The position numbers and the translations under genes were made by a program. A stretch of DNA of 32,004 bases, from positions 1-32,004 of the forward strand of contig JAPTJF010000596.1 in NCBI GenBank assembly GCA_029339195.1, in the 5' to 3' direction. This DNA is from Micractinium sp. NFX-FRZ. Its lineage: Eukaryota > Chlorophyta > Trebouxiophyceae > Chlorellales > Chlorellaceae. The notes beneath the pieces were generated by a model. The model was not told the origin of the DNA. It ran no database searches and saw nothing but the letters and a program-made list of their open reading frames with translations. Positions within the stretch are counted from its first letter, which is position 1. Each line of letters opens with the position of its first letter. Positions 11,405 through 22,100 of the stretch are shown here, in pieces.

Positions 11405-14400
11405 TTAGGAGGAGAAGAAGACAGTGCGGTCGTTCCACGGCAGGGTGACGCGGTTGTTCAGGCGGTTCTTCTCCTGCAGAAGTAGCGCACGGAAGGAAGG
11501 AAGGAAAGAAGAAAGTGAGGGAAAAAATGGGGGGCGTTGACGAACTTCTGTCTACAGCAGCTGCTGTGGCACGTGCCCTAGGCTGTGCACGAAAGTAAAG
11601 AGGCAGAGATGGTAGAGAATCGGCAACTTTCCCCCCGTCCCACCAAGCTGGTGGGGGGCTGCCAGGCGGCCACGCCAGCTCACCTGCTCGCCGCCCATGA
11701 CAGCGGTGGACAGAGCGGTCTGCAGAGCGATGGCCTGGGACTCAGACAGCACAGCCTTGATCTGGGGGAACACCTGCAGAGGGGGAAGGGGAGGGAGAGG
11801 GTGGACCAGGGAAGGGCATGGTGAGGGTGGGCGGGGGCTTGGGGTGGGTGCTGCGGCGGCGGCAGGGACGCGCAATGCAGGGCAGAGGCTGGCTGGACTG
11901 GGCGAAGCCGACCCGGCAAGGCGGGCTGCATACTGGGCTGCCTCTCCTTCACCCACTCACGTGCCACATGACGCCCTCGGAGCAGGGAGGGGTGGTCAGG
12001 GAGCTGCGGGCAGGGGTGGTCAGGGCGGGGGTAGCAGGCGGGGGGAGGGGTGAGCGGCAGCGGCGCTTGGAGGTGGCAATGCACCCATGCAACCCTCCGG
12101 CTTCTGTATGCGGTCCTTGCACACCCAGCCATTTCGCTGCCACTTGATCCCCCTGCTTTCCCCTTATTCTTACCCGGTGTAGGCATAGTAGTCCTTGCTG
12201 GAGGGGAACAGGTCCTTCAGGGGCAGCTTCCAGCCAGCCACGCTCCTGCAGGGGCGGGGGCGGGGCGGGGCCGGGCAGAGGTGAGCTGGCAGCGTGGCGC
12301 ACCATGGCAGTTGCCATCCCTTGCTCACAAACGCGCTCTACACCCTTCCCTGTGTGCGCGCCTGGGGCACAGGGCACCTGGGCTGCCCTGGCCAGCTGAT
12401 GGCAGCCGCACTGCAGGCAGGAGCAGTGCCTGCCACTGATGGGATCCCCGCCCTCCTGCCCACGCCCAACTTGAGCCCAGCCACCACAGGCCCCCCGTGC
12501 CCCACTCAAACCCCTCCTGACCACCCCCCACTCATCCCATCCACCCACTGCCTGCGCCCTGTCTTTGCCCCACTCACTTCTTGCACTCCTTGCCGGCCTC
12601 GGCGCACTTGGGCAGGGCATCGATGATCTTCTGCATCACCGGGTCGCCCTTCTTGGCGGTGGGGTCGGACTTGATGCTGCAGCGGGGGAGGGGCGGGAGG
12701 TGAGCGGGCACGGCAGGGGCGTCAGCGCATGGCAGGCTGGGTGCAGGATTGGATGCTGTGTTGGGGGAGGGGGAGGAGGGGAGCGGGCACGGCAGGGGCG
12801 TCGAGGCGCGGCAGGCTGGAGCGGAAGGGGGAGTGAAGTGGCAGCGGGGCGGAGGAGAGCTCAAACAGCGGACGGCGGCTGAGATGCATGGGAGTCGCAG
12901 TGTGGTTGAGGGCGGCATTCTCATGGGGAGGCGAGGGCACACAGCAAGTGCTGATCGGGACAGGGGAGGTGGCCGGGCACTCACTTGTACATGGCGCCGA
13001 AGACGGCCAGGCACATGGAGTCAGCGGTGCGGCACTCCTTGGGCATGGGCACGCCGGGGCTGCGGGAGGGAGACGGGGAGGCAGCGCATGGTGGGTGCTG
13101 TGTGATGCAGAGACAGGGCGCACAGGTGGCACGAGGCAGCAGCAGCAGCACGCCCAGCAGCATGCGCAGTGCAGGCGCAGCAAGCGAGCGGCAAGCAGCA
13201 TGCACTGGAGTGCAGGGTGGTGTACACATGCGTTACACAGGCCCAACGCGGCGCGGCGCAGCGCAGCGCAGCACAGCACAGCACAGCGTGCGCCAGCTCA
13301 GCGTGACTCACGTCTTCACCAGCTTGGTCACCAGGTGGAGCTCCAGCATAGTGGAGCGCCCGCTCAGCAGGTGCTCAGAGGTGGCGTGGAAGTGGAACTG
13401 CACGGGGGGAGCAGGCAGGGGGGAAAGGCAGGAGACGGGCAGCTTGGGCAGCAGGCCGCGGGTGAGGGGCCACTGAGGATGGGGCGGGGCAGGAGCTGGG
13501 GCGCAGCGCCGTGCGACGCGCCTGCTGGTCGGCAGTTACAGGGGCAGGGCGCTGGCAGGCGGTGCCCACACACCGCTCTCTCCCACGCCGCCCTGCCTGC
13601 CTGCCTGCCTGCCCGGCCAGCCAGCCTTGAAAGAACCCCTTCCCCACTCCACAAATCAACCCGTAATGACCTGCAGGGGCTCGATGTTCACGCGCTTCGC
13701 CTTGCGGGTCTCGAGCCTGCGAGGGAGACGGACAGACACCCAGGGGACCGCCGATTGGGAAGAGGACGTACGGCTGGCAGGCAAGGGACACCTGCGCCCT
13801 GCCCACAAACTGAGCTCCTGCCGAGCCTCGCACCCTCCTTGAGGGCCGCTCTGTCGTGCGCACACACACACGCCCACGTACGCGCGCACATTTTCGAGGC
13901 GCGTTTGGGGCGCCCCCGCCACACACACACACACACACACAGCCTCCAGCTCACTTGGAGGAGTTGTACATGGTGTAGACAGAGTCACCAAAGTAGACGA
14001 CGGAGGCCTTGTTGTTCTTGGGGGAGTCAAACTCGACCTGGACCTGCGGGGGCGGTAAGGGAGGGAGGGAGGCAGGCAGGCAGGCAGGCAGGCAAAGAAT
14101 GAGCACTTGGCCCCTTGCTGTTCGGGACTGGATGTTAAGCTGGGCCTGGGCTTGCGGGGCGGGAGGGGTGGAGAGGGAGGAGGGACGAGGGCGGGACATG
14201 AAAGCCGGGTTGACTGGAGGAGCAGAGCAGGGACAGAAGTGAGGCCGGGGGTGCCACGTGCGGGACGGATGGGGGGGAGGAGAGAGCGGAAGCGGGGTGC
14301 CAGGTGGCGCACTGAGAGGGGGCAGAAGAGAGCAGCAGTGCAGGCGCGCTCTGGCTGGCAGCACTGCTCACCACATGCCCGTCAAACGCGCCAGCCCCTG

Positions 14401-15716
14401 CACCCCGGCCCCCATGGCGACCTACGGCAGCCGCCAGAGGGCGGGCGAGCAACAGCCACAGGGTCGGTCGGTCGGGCGGGCGGGCGGGCATGCACTCACC
14501 GCGTGGCCGATGTTCAGCACGCGGACGTTGACGGCGGTGCCAAAGTCAAGCTTGGCCTTCAGGGCAGCGGGCAGGTTGCGGGTGCCGCCTGCAGGGGCAC
14601 AGAGCAGGAGGGTGCAGGGAGGGCGTGGCGGTGGGCGAGGGGGCACATGGGTTGGGGCGCAGGCGGCTGGCTGGCAGGGTGGTGGTGGGGCGCTGGCGGG
14701 CAGGGAGAGCTGCGCAGGGGAGGGCGCTGCAGGGCCCTGTGTGGGCCGCACACGGGCGGAGGGGCAGCAAGGGGAGGGCAAGGGGAAGGGGTGTCCGGTA
14801 CAGGGGGCGTGCGGCGGGCGTGCGGCGGGTGGTAGGATGTACCCACGGCTGTATCGCTTTGGCGTGGGAGGTTTGCGGGTTGATCCACCACCAGCCCTCT
14901 ACCACGCCTCACAGGCAGGCAGCAGCTGTTTGCAGCAGCAGCAGCGCAAAGGTGGGTGCGCAGGTGGTGGGCCAGGCGGGCGACAGCAGCAAGATGGTGG
15001 GTGCGCAGGTGGCAGGCGGGCAGCAGGCAGGCGGGAGGCAGGCGGGCGGGGCGCACCGTTTGGGATGTTGATGGGGGACTGGCTCTTGCCGCTGCAGGAC
15101 CAGCCGCATTCCTTGTCCTTAGCAGGCCAGTCCAGACCGGCCTGAGCGTGGTTGTAAGAGCAGGCAGCGCCCTGCAGTGACATGCGAGCGGGGAGGGGAG
15201 CCAGGGCGGAGTGAGCAAGGGGGAAGGAGCCGGCCGGGGCGGCAGCAGCGGCGGCGGGGGAAGGACCGTCCTGCCTATCGTGGTGCGCGGCGCGCGCCGC
15301 GATCGCCGGCGGCTGCCGCGCTCACATTGATGTTTCGCAGCGATCGGCAGAAGCAGCAATCGGCCAGGCGTAGAACCGAAGCCATCGGTCGTGCAGAGCA
15401 TTAACAGACATGGCGAGGGCACCACCAGGCCCCTGCCGCAGAGCAAATAGCCCGTGCAGTCGATTCATGCTTGCTTTCACTGGGCAAGAAGGGATGCGCA
15501 GCCTGGGCCCGACCGGCGGACTGCAGCACTCGAGCGACTACCACGCAGCAGTTGGCAACCAGCGGGCTTCCGTCCAGCGCAATTGGCGGTCGGAAAGCAC
15601 CAGACTACAATTACACTTGCCTCCGAGAGTTGACGACCGCGCTGGTGGGTGTACACCTGGCTGCAGGCGTTGGCGCCGGCCAGGCACAGAGCCAAAAGCA
15701 CAAGGGCGGTCTTCAT
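11405..15716 (-). CDS. Secreted alpha-carbonic anhydrase, copy 1 (12 exons)
   Basis: Exons in transcript order: 15716-15621, 15171-15057, 14588-14500, 14043-13955, 13716-13671, 13397-13312, 13059-12985, 12676-12578, 12244-12173, 12003-11961, 11773-11684, 11473-11405; total 969 nt, 322 aa, all phases agreeing. It catalyses CO2 + H2O to bicarbonate + H+. A signal peptide starts the protein (MKTALVLLALCLAGANA), so it is probably periplasmic or extracellular, as are algal carbon-acquisition enzymes of this class. Hallmarks are present: SQSPINIP; the proton-shuttle His in VLNIGHAVQVEF; zinc ligands in LQFHFHATSEH and LELHLV; and the active-site Thr in SLTTPPCSEGVMWH. Extra Cys-containing segments (PKECRTADSMC, KCAEAGKEC) lie between the zinc site and the Thr. 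Intron 1 uses a GC donor. The second copy lies ~3.4 kb upstream on the same strand. Confidence 0.96.
13261..13288. repeat. (GCGCA/GCACA)n pentanucleotide repeat
   Basis: Alternating gcgca and gcaca units lie in the intron just downstream (minus strand) of the zinc-ligand exon of carbonic anhydrase copy 1. Confidence 0.8.
13592..13613. repeat. (CTGC)n repeat in a carbonic anhydrase intron
   Basis: About five CTGC units lie in the intron between exons 5 and 6 of carbonic anhydrase copy 1. Confidence 0.8.
13920..13941. repeat. (CA)n dinucleotide microsatellite
   Basis: Eleven CA units lie just after the donor of exon 4 of carbonic anhydrase copy 1 (minus strand), in the intron that copy 2 lacks. 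Confidence 0.92.
14071..14094. repeat. (GGCA)n repeat in a carbonic anhydrase intron
   Basis: Six ggca units, the reverse strand of the CTGC repeat seen elsewhere, lie in the pyrimidine tract before exon 4 of copy 1 (minus strand). Confidence 0.85.
15172..15620 (-). other. GC-AG intron (intron 1 of carbonic anhydrase copy 1)
   Basis: The phase-correct donor after CTCTCGGAG is gcaagt, the standard GC-type donor; the acceptor is ctgcag. The paralog has an ordinary gtgagt donor at the matching place (after CTCGCCGAG). No GT donor in copy 1 keeps the phase here. Confidence 0.8.
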
Positions 15717-15772
15717 GGTGAATTGTGGCGAGCAGGGCAGGGAAATTGATGATGGGGGAGGGATTTCAGGCC

Positions 15773-15780
15773 CTTTTATC
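15773..15780 (-). promoter_or_regulatory. TATA-like element upstream of carbonic anhydrase copy 1
   Basis: The minus strand reads GATAAAAG about 57-64 bp before the ATG (15716). If it is a TATA box acting ~30 bp before the start site, the 5' UTR is about 30 nt. No comparable box is seen before copy 2. Confidence 0.45.
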
Positions 15781-16788
15781 CTTCAGTCGGTGGAAAGTTG
15801 CGGCTGGTTTTGCACCCCAGTTGGAGACACACACGTGCTGATGCAATAGTTGTAGACTGGGCCTCTGCTCGCTGCAGGTCGATCAGAGCAACGCAGCAGG
15901 TCTGGGCATGCATGTATAAGGGAGAGAGTTCGCTGCGCTGGCTCTTGGGCGTCTCCCTGGCTGGCACTGGTGTTCCGTACGCTGTCACCCCTTTGATTCA
16001 TGTCCTTTTCATTCTAGTTTGAAAGGTTTCGACCTCTGTGTGTTTTTCTCGAGGTGTGCAAAGGGCTGCCAGGGTGCCCCCCGGGTGCCCGTCGACACAG
16101 CTACCGAACTGCCAGGAGCCACCCGTGAGGTGGTAGTAAACACAGTACACGATCGGAGTGGAAGACGGCGAGATGACCGGGGGCTGAGGGCTCCACAAAA
16201 ACTGCAGTGTCGGGCCAGAAGGGGGGGCAGGCAGGGGGCAGCGGCGGCAGGTCCGGCGGCAAGCGGCGGCAGGCGGCGGCGGCATGCACGGCGGGGACGG
16301 CCCCCCCTGCCAACCTGGCTGCAAGCTAGTCGGCCGCAACCCGGCGTGACAGGCTGGCCAAACAAGTAATTGGGGGCGTCAGCAGCTGTCATGCGTGGGC
16401 AGGCACGCCAGGCAGACGGCTCTGCTTGCCTGACCCCTCATGACCGGAGGGGGAAGTGGTGGGCGGGCGGGGCCAGTCCGATCTGGCGGCGGCAGCGGTG
16501 GCGGCGGCCTGCACAGTCAGGGGAGCGGGGGAGGGAATGACACATTGCTTGTTTAAAGGTCCGTGGTGCCAGTTGTCAGTAAGGAGGAAATCAGAGGGCA
16601 CTGCCTTGTGCCTCGTCGTGCTGCGCATGCGAGAAGCGGGGGTACGGGTGCGGGCGGGCTCGTGGCGCGGCAGGGGGGCTGTGCTGGCGCCCAAGACGGG
16701 TGCGGCAGCGTGATCTGGCGGCAGCAAGAGGTGCTGCTTCTCACCACTCGGCATGGTGGGCCATGGTCTTATTGATGCCAAGTTGATT

Positions 16789-18115
16789 TCAGGAGCAATG
16801 TTTATGAGCAGTCGACGGCAGAACCGCCGGCAGACGCGGCGGGACGGTGACGGGCACTGCAGGGCACGGGGCACGGCGGGGGAAAGACAGTGGGCTGAGC
16901 CCGAGGGTGAAGTCTGGGTGGCTACTGGAGGAGTGATCATGGCTATGCCATGAGAATGCTGTCCCAAATGTGATCCCAGAGGCACCGAAGGCAGCACAGC
17001 GTGCCTGGAGGTCCGCCTGGCAGACGCCGGCCGTGGCGCCTGCGCGCAGCCAGCGTGCACGCTCTCCGCTTGTGACGCGCGACGCGCGGGCGCAAGATGC
17101 CACTCCCTATGCAGGCGACGGCAGCACCTTCATGGCAGCTGCCAACAGCAGGTGCGGCGCAACGCGGCAAGCATCTCACTGTCGGGGGGGATGGCCAGTC
17201 CGATGCCGGCCTGGCGTCGGTCACCGCGTGACGGTCACGTGGGTACCGGCCCAGCTGGGCTGGCTCAGCGTGCGAGTTGACACATGAGGTGCGCCTGCGC
17301 AGGATGGGGGGCACACTGCTTGTTAATAAGCAGCCCAGTCCTCCCCAGAGTCAGGTCAGCAGACGGTGGGGCTGGAGACAGGATTGGGGGACCTGCCCGG
17401 GGTGGTGCTTGCCTGCCAGGCTGCCCTGGAGCCCGCTACAGGCCACCCCGCCATACCCCGCCGCACACGGCAGCCGCGCCGCAACCCAGTGTTTGCCAAC
17501 CCAGGCACGGCCCTGTTGCTGTTCTTGCGCCGCCCCCGGACTTCTCCCACGGCTTGGCTTGGCGGTGACAAGCCCCAAGGGCGCCCAGGGGCCGGGGGAC
17601 AGTGCACACAGCAGGCCTGCCAGGGCTCGAGCCAACTTGGCGACATGCTGGCTGCACCCCACCTCACCGGCGGAACACCTTAGCAGGCAGGCCTTGTGGC
17701 TGTGGTAGACCTGCGCACCAAAGGGGACCATGCGGGTGTGCGTAAGTGGGCGCGAGTGAATTGGGGACTGAGGCGGGGACTGGGGGTGGGGATTGCACTT
17801 GTAGTAGGGCTTGCAGGGGATTGCCTCCAGCGCAGCAGCCTATCCCCAAGAAACGTGTGCATACCCTCGCACGCTGGCTCCCCCTGCGCGCGTCTTGCCT
17901 CGAAATACCGTGTATGCGTGGCGCAAATGGACTGGGGGCAGCTAGGCGAGGCTCAAAGGCGGTGGTAGGGTGAACAGCGAGCTTCCCGTTTCGGGAGGAC
18001 CCACCCACATGACTTCCATACCACCCGGCAGCCGGTGAAACATGAAGTTGTGCTGTGGCTGGGCGAAGTGGGAGAGGTGGAAGGTGATGTAGGGGCCAAT
18101 TTTCACAGTTTTAGA
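16789..18115 (-). CDS. Tentative fragment of an unrecognised gene (four phase-compatible exons)
   Basis: I do not recognise this product. The strongest piece is 18115-18005: 37 codons with balanced, protein-like composition (KIGPYITFHLSHFAQP, MFHRLPGGMEVMW), flanked by cag on the 5' side and gtgggt on the 3' side. Three further exons join without breaking phase: 17710-17668 (VYHSHKACLLRC), 17294-17247 (APHVSTRTLSQPSW) and 17039-16789 (CQADLQARCAAFGASGITFG, then a stop). That gives about 150 residues; the 5' end was not found. An open frame also continues upstream of 18115 to about 18290 (VLMHVVVNAGDTAELQH) across a CACAG microsatellite. It could be a small gene, a decayed gene or chance. The tail is Pro/Ser-rich and weak. 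Confidence 0.25.
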
Positions 18116-18120
18116 CTGGC

Positions 18121-18142
18121 CACAGCACAGCACAGCACAGCA
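18121..18142. repeat. (CACAG)n pentanucleotide repeat
   Basis: Four to five units of cacag lie next to the candidate exon at 18005-18115. The same unit occurs at 13270-13287. Confidence 0.85.
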
Positions 18143-18573
18143 CGCGCGCCTACGTGCATCGCATCTGTGTTGTAGCTCTGCGGTGTCACCGGCATTCACA
18201 ACAACATGCATTAGAACTGGCGCCACACCACCGGCGCTCGTCCTGAATGGGGTGACGGCGGGCGGCGCAGTGACGGCAGGCGGCGCCTGTCGCCAACGAA
18301 GGTTGGCAGCCAAGTGTCGGGACCCGGAAGCAGGCAGTATCCAACAACTGCGCCGCTTGACATGAGAGTCTTGGGGTGCATTCAGTGTCACGCATGCCGC
18401 ATCCAAGCTAGTCCAGCAGCCAGCCAGCGTGGCTGCTCCCCCCCGGCGCCCTGTCGCGTGCGCTCATGCTGCTGTGCATGCTCACGCTGTATCACACGAA
18501 AGGATGAATCAGAACATTTCGTAACGAGTCTCGCTCAAAGCTGAATGCAGACAAAATGGGAACCGAGTGTGCA

Positions 18574-18613
18574 CCCACAGCATGCCGGCAGTACCGCCCA
18601 CAGCATGCCGGCA
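18574..18613. repeat. 17-bp direct repeat
   Basis: cccacagcatgccggca occurs at 18574-18590 and 18597-18613. It lies downstream of carbonic anhydrase copy 2 on its strand; function unknown. Confidence 0.8.
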
Positions 18614-18948
18614 CGTATGCAGAGTGGCAGCGATGCAGGGTACCACACCGGTGGAGGAGCAGAAGCTGAGTTGCGTGGGTGCGCGTGACGCCGACAGGGG
18701 CGAAAGTTCGGAGGAGCACGGGCGGTGGGGCTGGAGGACAGTGGATGGGGGACGGTCAGGGAAGGGTGGGTTCTGTATGTTGAGGGCACTGTTGCCCGGC
18801 CAGCCAGGCAGCCTGCAGCGGCAGGCTGGCTTGGCAGGCCAGCCCGTTCAGGCGCGTGCTGAGCAGGAGGAGCGGCGCTCTGCTGTGCGCAGCAGCTTAG
18901 TTTTGGGCAAGGCTGTGAGCTTTGAGCTGAATCAGAGTAAGCAGCCCA

Positions 18949-19132
18949 GGCAGAATGGAAGGCGGCGCGCCATTCCAGGGCCATGCCGCTGTTTTTGGGC
19001 AGTGTGTCAGACGGAGCGCCAGCGCAGGGCCGCGCGTCTGACCTCGGGCACAACCCAACACAGTGTGGCCGTTCCAGGGCTGTGTCGTTGTTCTTAGGCA
19101 GAGTGGAACACGGTGCGGCCGTTCCAGGGCTG
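18949..19132 (-). repeat. Degenerate tandem copies of the carbonic anhydrase 2 C-terminal segment
   Basis: The coding end of copy 2 (19091-19132, including the stop) is followed on the minus strand by two decayed copies. The first (19058-19088) differs from the coding block at 19108-19138 at only a few positions, with a 50-bp period, and keeps ccgttccagggctg. The second (18949-19002) matches at both ends: ggcagaRtggaa near 18949, and ccagggcYRtgYcg...gggcag near 18976-19002. They fall after the stop, so they are 3' UTR or spacer, not protein. Confidence 0.8.
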
Positions 19133-22100
19133 CGTCTGGCGGTTGTTGAGGCGGTTGTGCTCCTCCTCACCCTCCACCTTGGCGGTAGACAGCGCCAGCT
19201 GCAGGTCCAGCGCCTGGGCCTGGGTCATGGTGGCCTTGACGGTGGGGAACACCTGCGTGGGGCGGGATGGGAGGGTGTGGGGAGAAGGGGTAAGGAAAAG
19301 CTGTTTAGCAGGGGCAGGGGCTGCTCTGCGCTGCTGGTAGCTAGGGGAGCTCCGCGGGGAGGGGCAGGCATGAAGGGGTGGAGAGGTGGGGCAGCCAAGC
19401 GCTGTGGGGGCAGCAGTGGCGCGGGGCGGCGGCTGCGCCGCTGCGCTGCGCGGCGCCGTGCTGGTACGCCCACATGTGCATGCGGCATCGGCTTTGAATG
19501 GCACGCAAGCAGCCGCCACCAGGCGCAGGGAGCAATGGCAGGGCAGGCACCAGGGCTGGCGCCAGGGGCAGGCAACCGTCAGGGTGCAGCAGGGTGCGGC
19601 AGGGCTTGCTGCTGGGCCCAACCCAGCTGTTGACTCACGTGCCACATCACGCCCTCAGTGCAGGGAGGGGTGGTCAGGGAGCTGCGGGCAGGGCGGGGTA
19701 AGAGGCGGGAGGAGGCACAGGTTTTGGGCGCCGCAGGCTTTAAGCTGCATAGACATCCCTGCGGTAATCGGCGGCCACACCACACCAGGGGAGGCGACTG
19801 GCGATTCAGCTCCGGCACCGCCCGGGGGCGCATCCTCCGGCAGCGGCGGCTCCCACATGCGCCGCCGCTTGCTCTGAGACCACTCCCATCTGCCGCGCCC
19901 AATGCGTCTTGTTCAGCGCATGTGCTGAAGCCCGCCGGTGCCGACTTCCGCTTCAGATTCCGCAGCGCCGCCGACCGGTGCGATGTTGCTGCCGCCCTCT
20001 GCTTGGCATACACACACAATTGTGTGCCACACACACAACCATGAATGTATGATTTACCTTGGATATTATATCTTACAGCAGGTGGCCTCACCCGGTATAA
20101 GTCATGTACTCAGTGTTTGGCAGCAGCTCCTGCAGGCGCAGCGCCCAGCTCGCCACGTCCCTGCGGGCCAGGCAGGAGGGCAAGCAGGCAGGCGGGCGGG
20201 TGGTGGTGAGCGCCCGTGGGAGAGGATGCGCCGGGGGCGCCTAGCGTCTGGTGCGCATGGGCATGCGGGGCGGGCAGAGGCAGGGCAGAGGCAGGCAGGG
20301 AGGCACTCATGTGTGCTCCCCAGGCCCACCATGCCCACGGTGGCAGCAGGCCACCCATCAATGTGCCGACTGTCCAGTGCCGCCCCAAAAGGTCACCCCC
20401 GCCCGCCAGCCGCTGCGCCCCACTCACTTCTTGCAGTCGCGGCCGGCCTCCTCGCACACGGGCAGGTTGTTGATGATCTTCTGGATGACGGGGTCGCCGC
20501 GCTTGGCGGTGGGGTTGGTCTTGATGCTGCACAGGGGAGGGGAGGCAGATGCACGAGTAGAGAGCAGAGTGGGAGGTTGGGAGGCTGGGCCGCTGGGCCA
20601 GCCACCTGGGCATGCAGGGCCTGTGCAAGGTGCTGCGGCGGCGGCGCGTGCGCTGCGCAGGCAGTGCCAGCTGCCTGCCTGCCGCCTGCCAGGTACTGCC
20701 CTGCGCCCCCAGGCAGTGTACCCGCCCCTTTTACACGATTCACTTACTCAAACAGCACGCCAAAGACGGCCAGGCAGGCCTTGTCCGCTGCCCGGCACTC
20801 CTTGGGCATGGGCACGCCGGGGCTGCGGGAGGGAGACGGGGAGGCACCGCAGCACGTCAGCAGCAGTCAAGGGCAGAGGAGAGCAACGGAGCCGCCGCTA
20901 TGGCAGGGCGCCAACAGCCTGGGGTTGTGCTCGATGCCCATCCCACAGTGTTGCTGACCCCGCCCCAGCAACTGCTCTGCACCAGCATGCACGCACAGCA
21001 TGGCACAGCATGGCTCCAGCCACAGTGCAGCCACAGTGCAGCCAGCGCTGCATGGCGCCAGCTCAGCATGACACTGCCAGCTCAGCACGGCGTGCGCCAG
21101 CTCAGCGTGACTCACGTTTTCACCATCTTGGTCACAATGTGGAGCTCCAGCTGGGTGGAGCGCCCGCTCAGCAGGTGCTCAGAGGTGGCGTGGAAGTGGA
21201 ACTGCAGGGGGCAGCAGGCAGGGGGGAGGGCGGGGCGGGGGGCAGGCTGCGGGTGAGTGGGGGGTGGGTGGAACTTCGGGGAGGGAGAGCATTGAGGAGT
21301 GTGGTGCGATCATCGGGTAGAGGGTGCAGCAGCACAGCGCCCAGCGGCGGCTGGGAGCAGCTAGCAGCAAGGGTGGCCGGCGCTGCCGCTGTCCGCATCC
21401 GTCCCTGCGGCACCCCCTGCGGCACCCCCTGCGGCCCTTTGTGGTTGCCTAGCGGCAGAAGCCCCCGAGCATGCACCCCGCCTGGCACCATGCATGCATC
21501 AAGGCAACAATGGTGCCCCTTTCAGCCATAGCCATGCATGGGCGGACCTGCAGGGGCTCCACGGGCACGCGGTGCGCCTTCTTGCTGTTCTGGGAGCTGG
21601 AGTTGTAGAGGGTGTAGACAGAGTCACCAAAGTAGACGACGGAGGCCTTGTTGTTCTTGGGGGAGTCAAACTCGACCTGGACCTGCCGGGGCGGTAGGAG
21701 AGGGAGGGAGGGAGAGGGGGAGGGAGGGAGGCAGGCAAAGAGTGAGCAGCTGCCGTGGCAGTTGTGATGGCTGCCCAGCTGTGCCTGGGCCTGCAGGGGC
21801 GCAAGGATGGGCCAGGAAGGAGTGCACTCAGTGAGGCAGAGGCCTTGCAGTTGAAAGTCGACAGCTCAGCACGGACAGGGCGTGCAGGGGGAAAGAAGGG
21901 GAGGGAGGCCGGCAGGCAGGGAGGGGACTGGTGCGAGAGAGGGGACGCCGGGCGGGCAAGGGCGGCGGCTGCATTCCGAGGTGCGCCGTGGGCGTCAGCA
22001 GATGGGTGACAGTAGTAAGTTGAAAGGTGGTGGGCGGCAGCGCGCGCAGCAGAGTTCATGGGCAGCAGCATTCACATGGCCAGGCAAGTGCTGTGCTGAC

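Larger units (their letters stand above)
15717..19093. other. Long spacer between the two carbonic anhydrase genes
   Basis: About 3.4 kb with no sure gene. It contains the copy 1 promoter, a weak multi-exon candidate on the minus strand (16789-18115), short repeats, and degenerate 3'-end copies of carbonic anhydrase 2 (18949-19088). Several frames stay open only because the sequence is GC-rich. No plus-strand gene is convincing. Confidence 0.55.

Noticed and set aside
12888..14102. Long plus-strand open frame (404 codons) antisense to carbonic anhydrase copy 1
   Set aside because: It lies opposite verified exons and introns, crosses simple repeats, and has no protein-like composition. GC-rich DNA with few stops explains it.
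16389..17060. Minus-strand open frame of 223 codons in the carbonic anhydrase spacer
   Set aside because: Its composition is Pro/Arg/Ser-rich with no motif, and it overlaps a better phase-compatible exon set in another frame. It is probably a chance frame.
17366..17683. Plus-strand open frame looked at as a possible transposon remnant
   Set aside because: No reverse transcriptase, integrase or transposase motif, terminal repeat or target-site duplication was found.
20251..21531. Long plus-strand open frame (426 codons) antisense to carbonic anhydrase copy 2
   Set aside because: It is a shadow of the minus-strand gene; the opposite strand has the conserved alpha-carbonic anhydrase motifs and matched splice sites.
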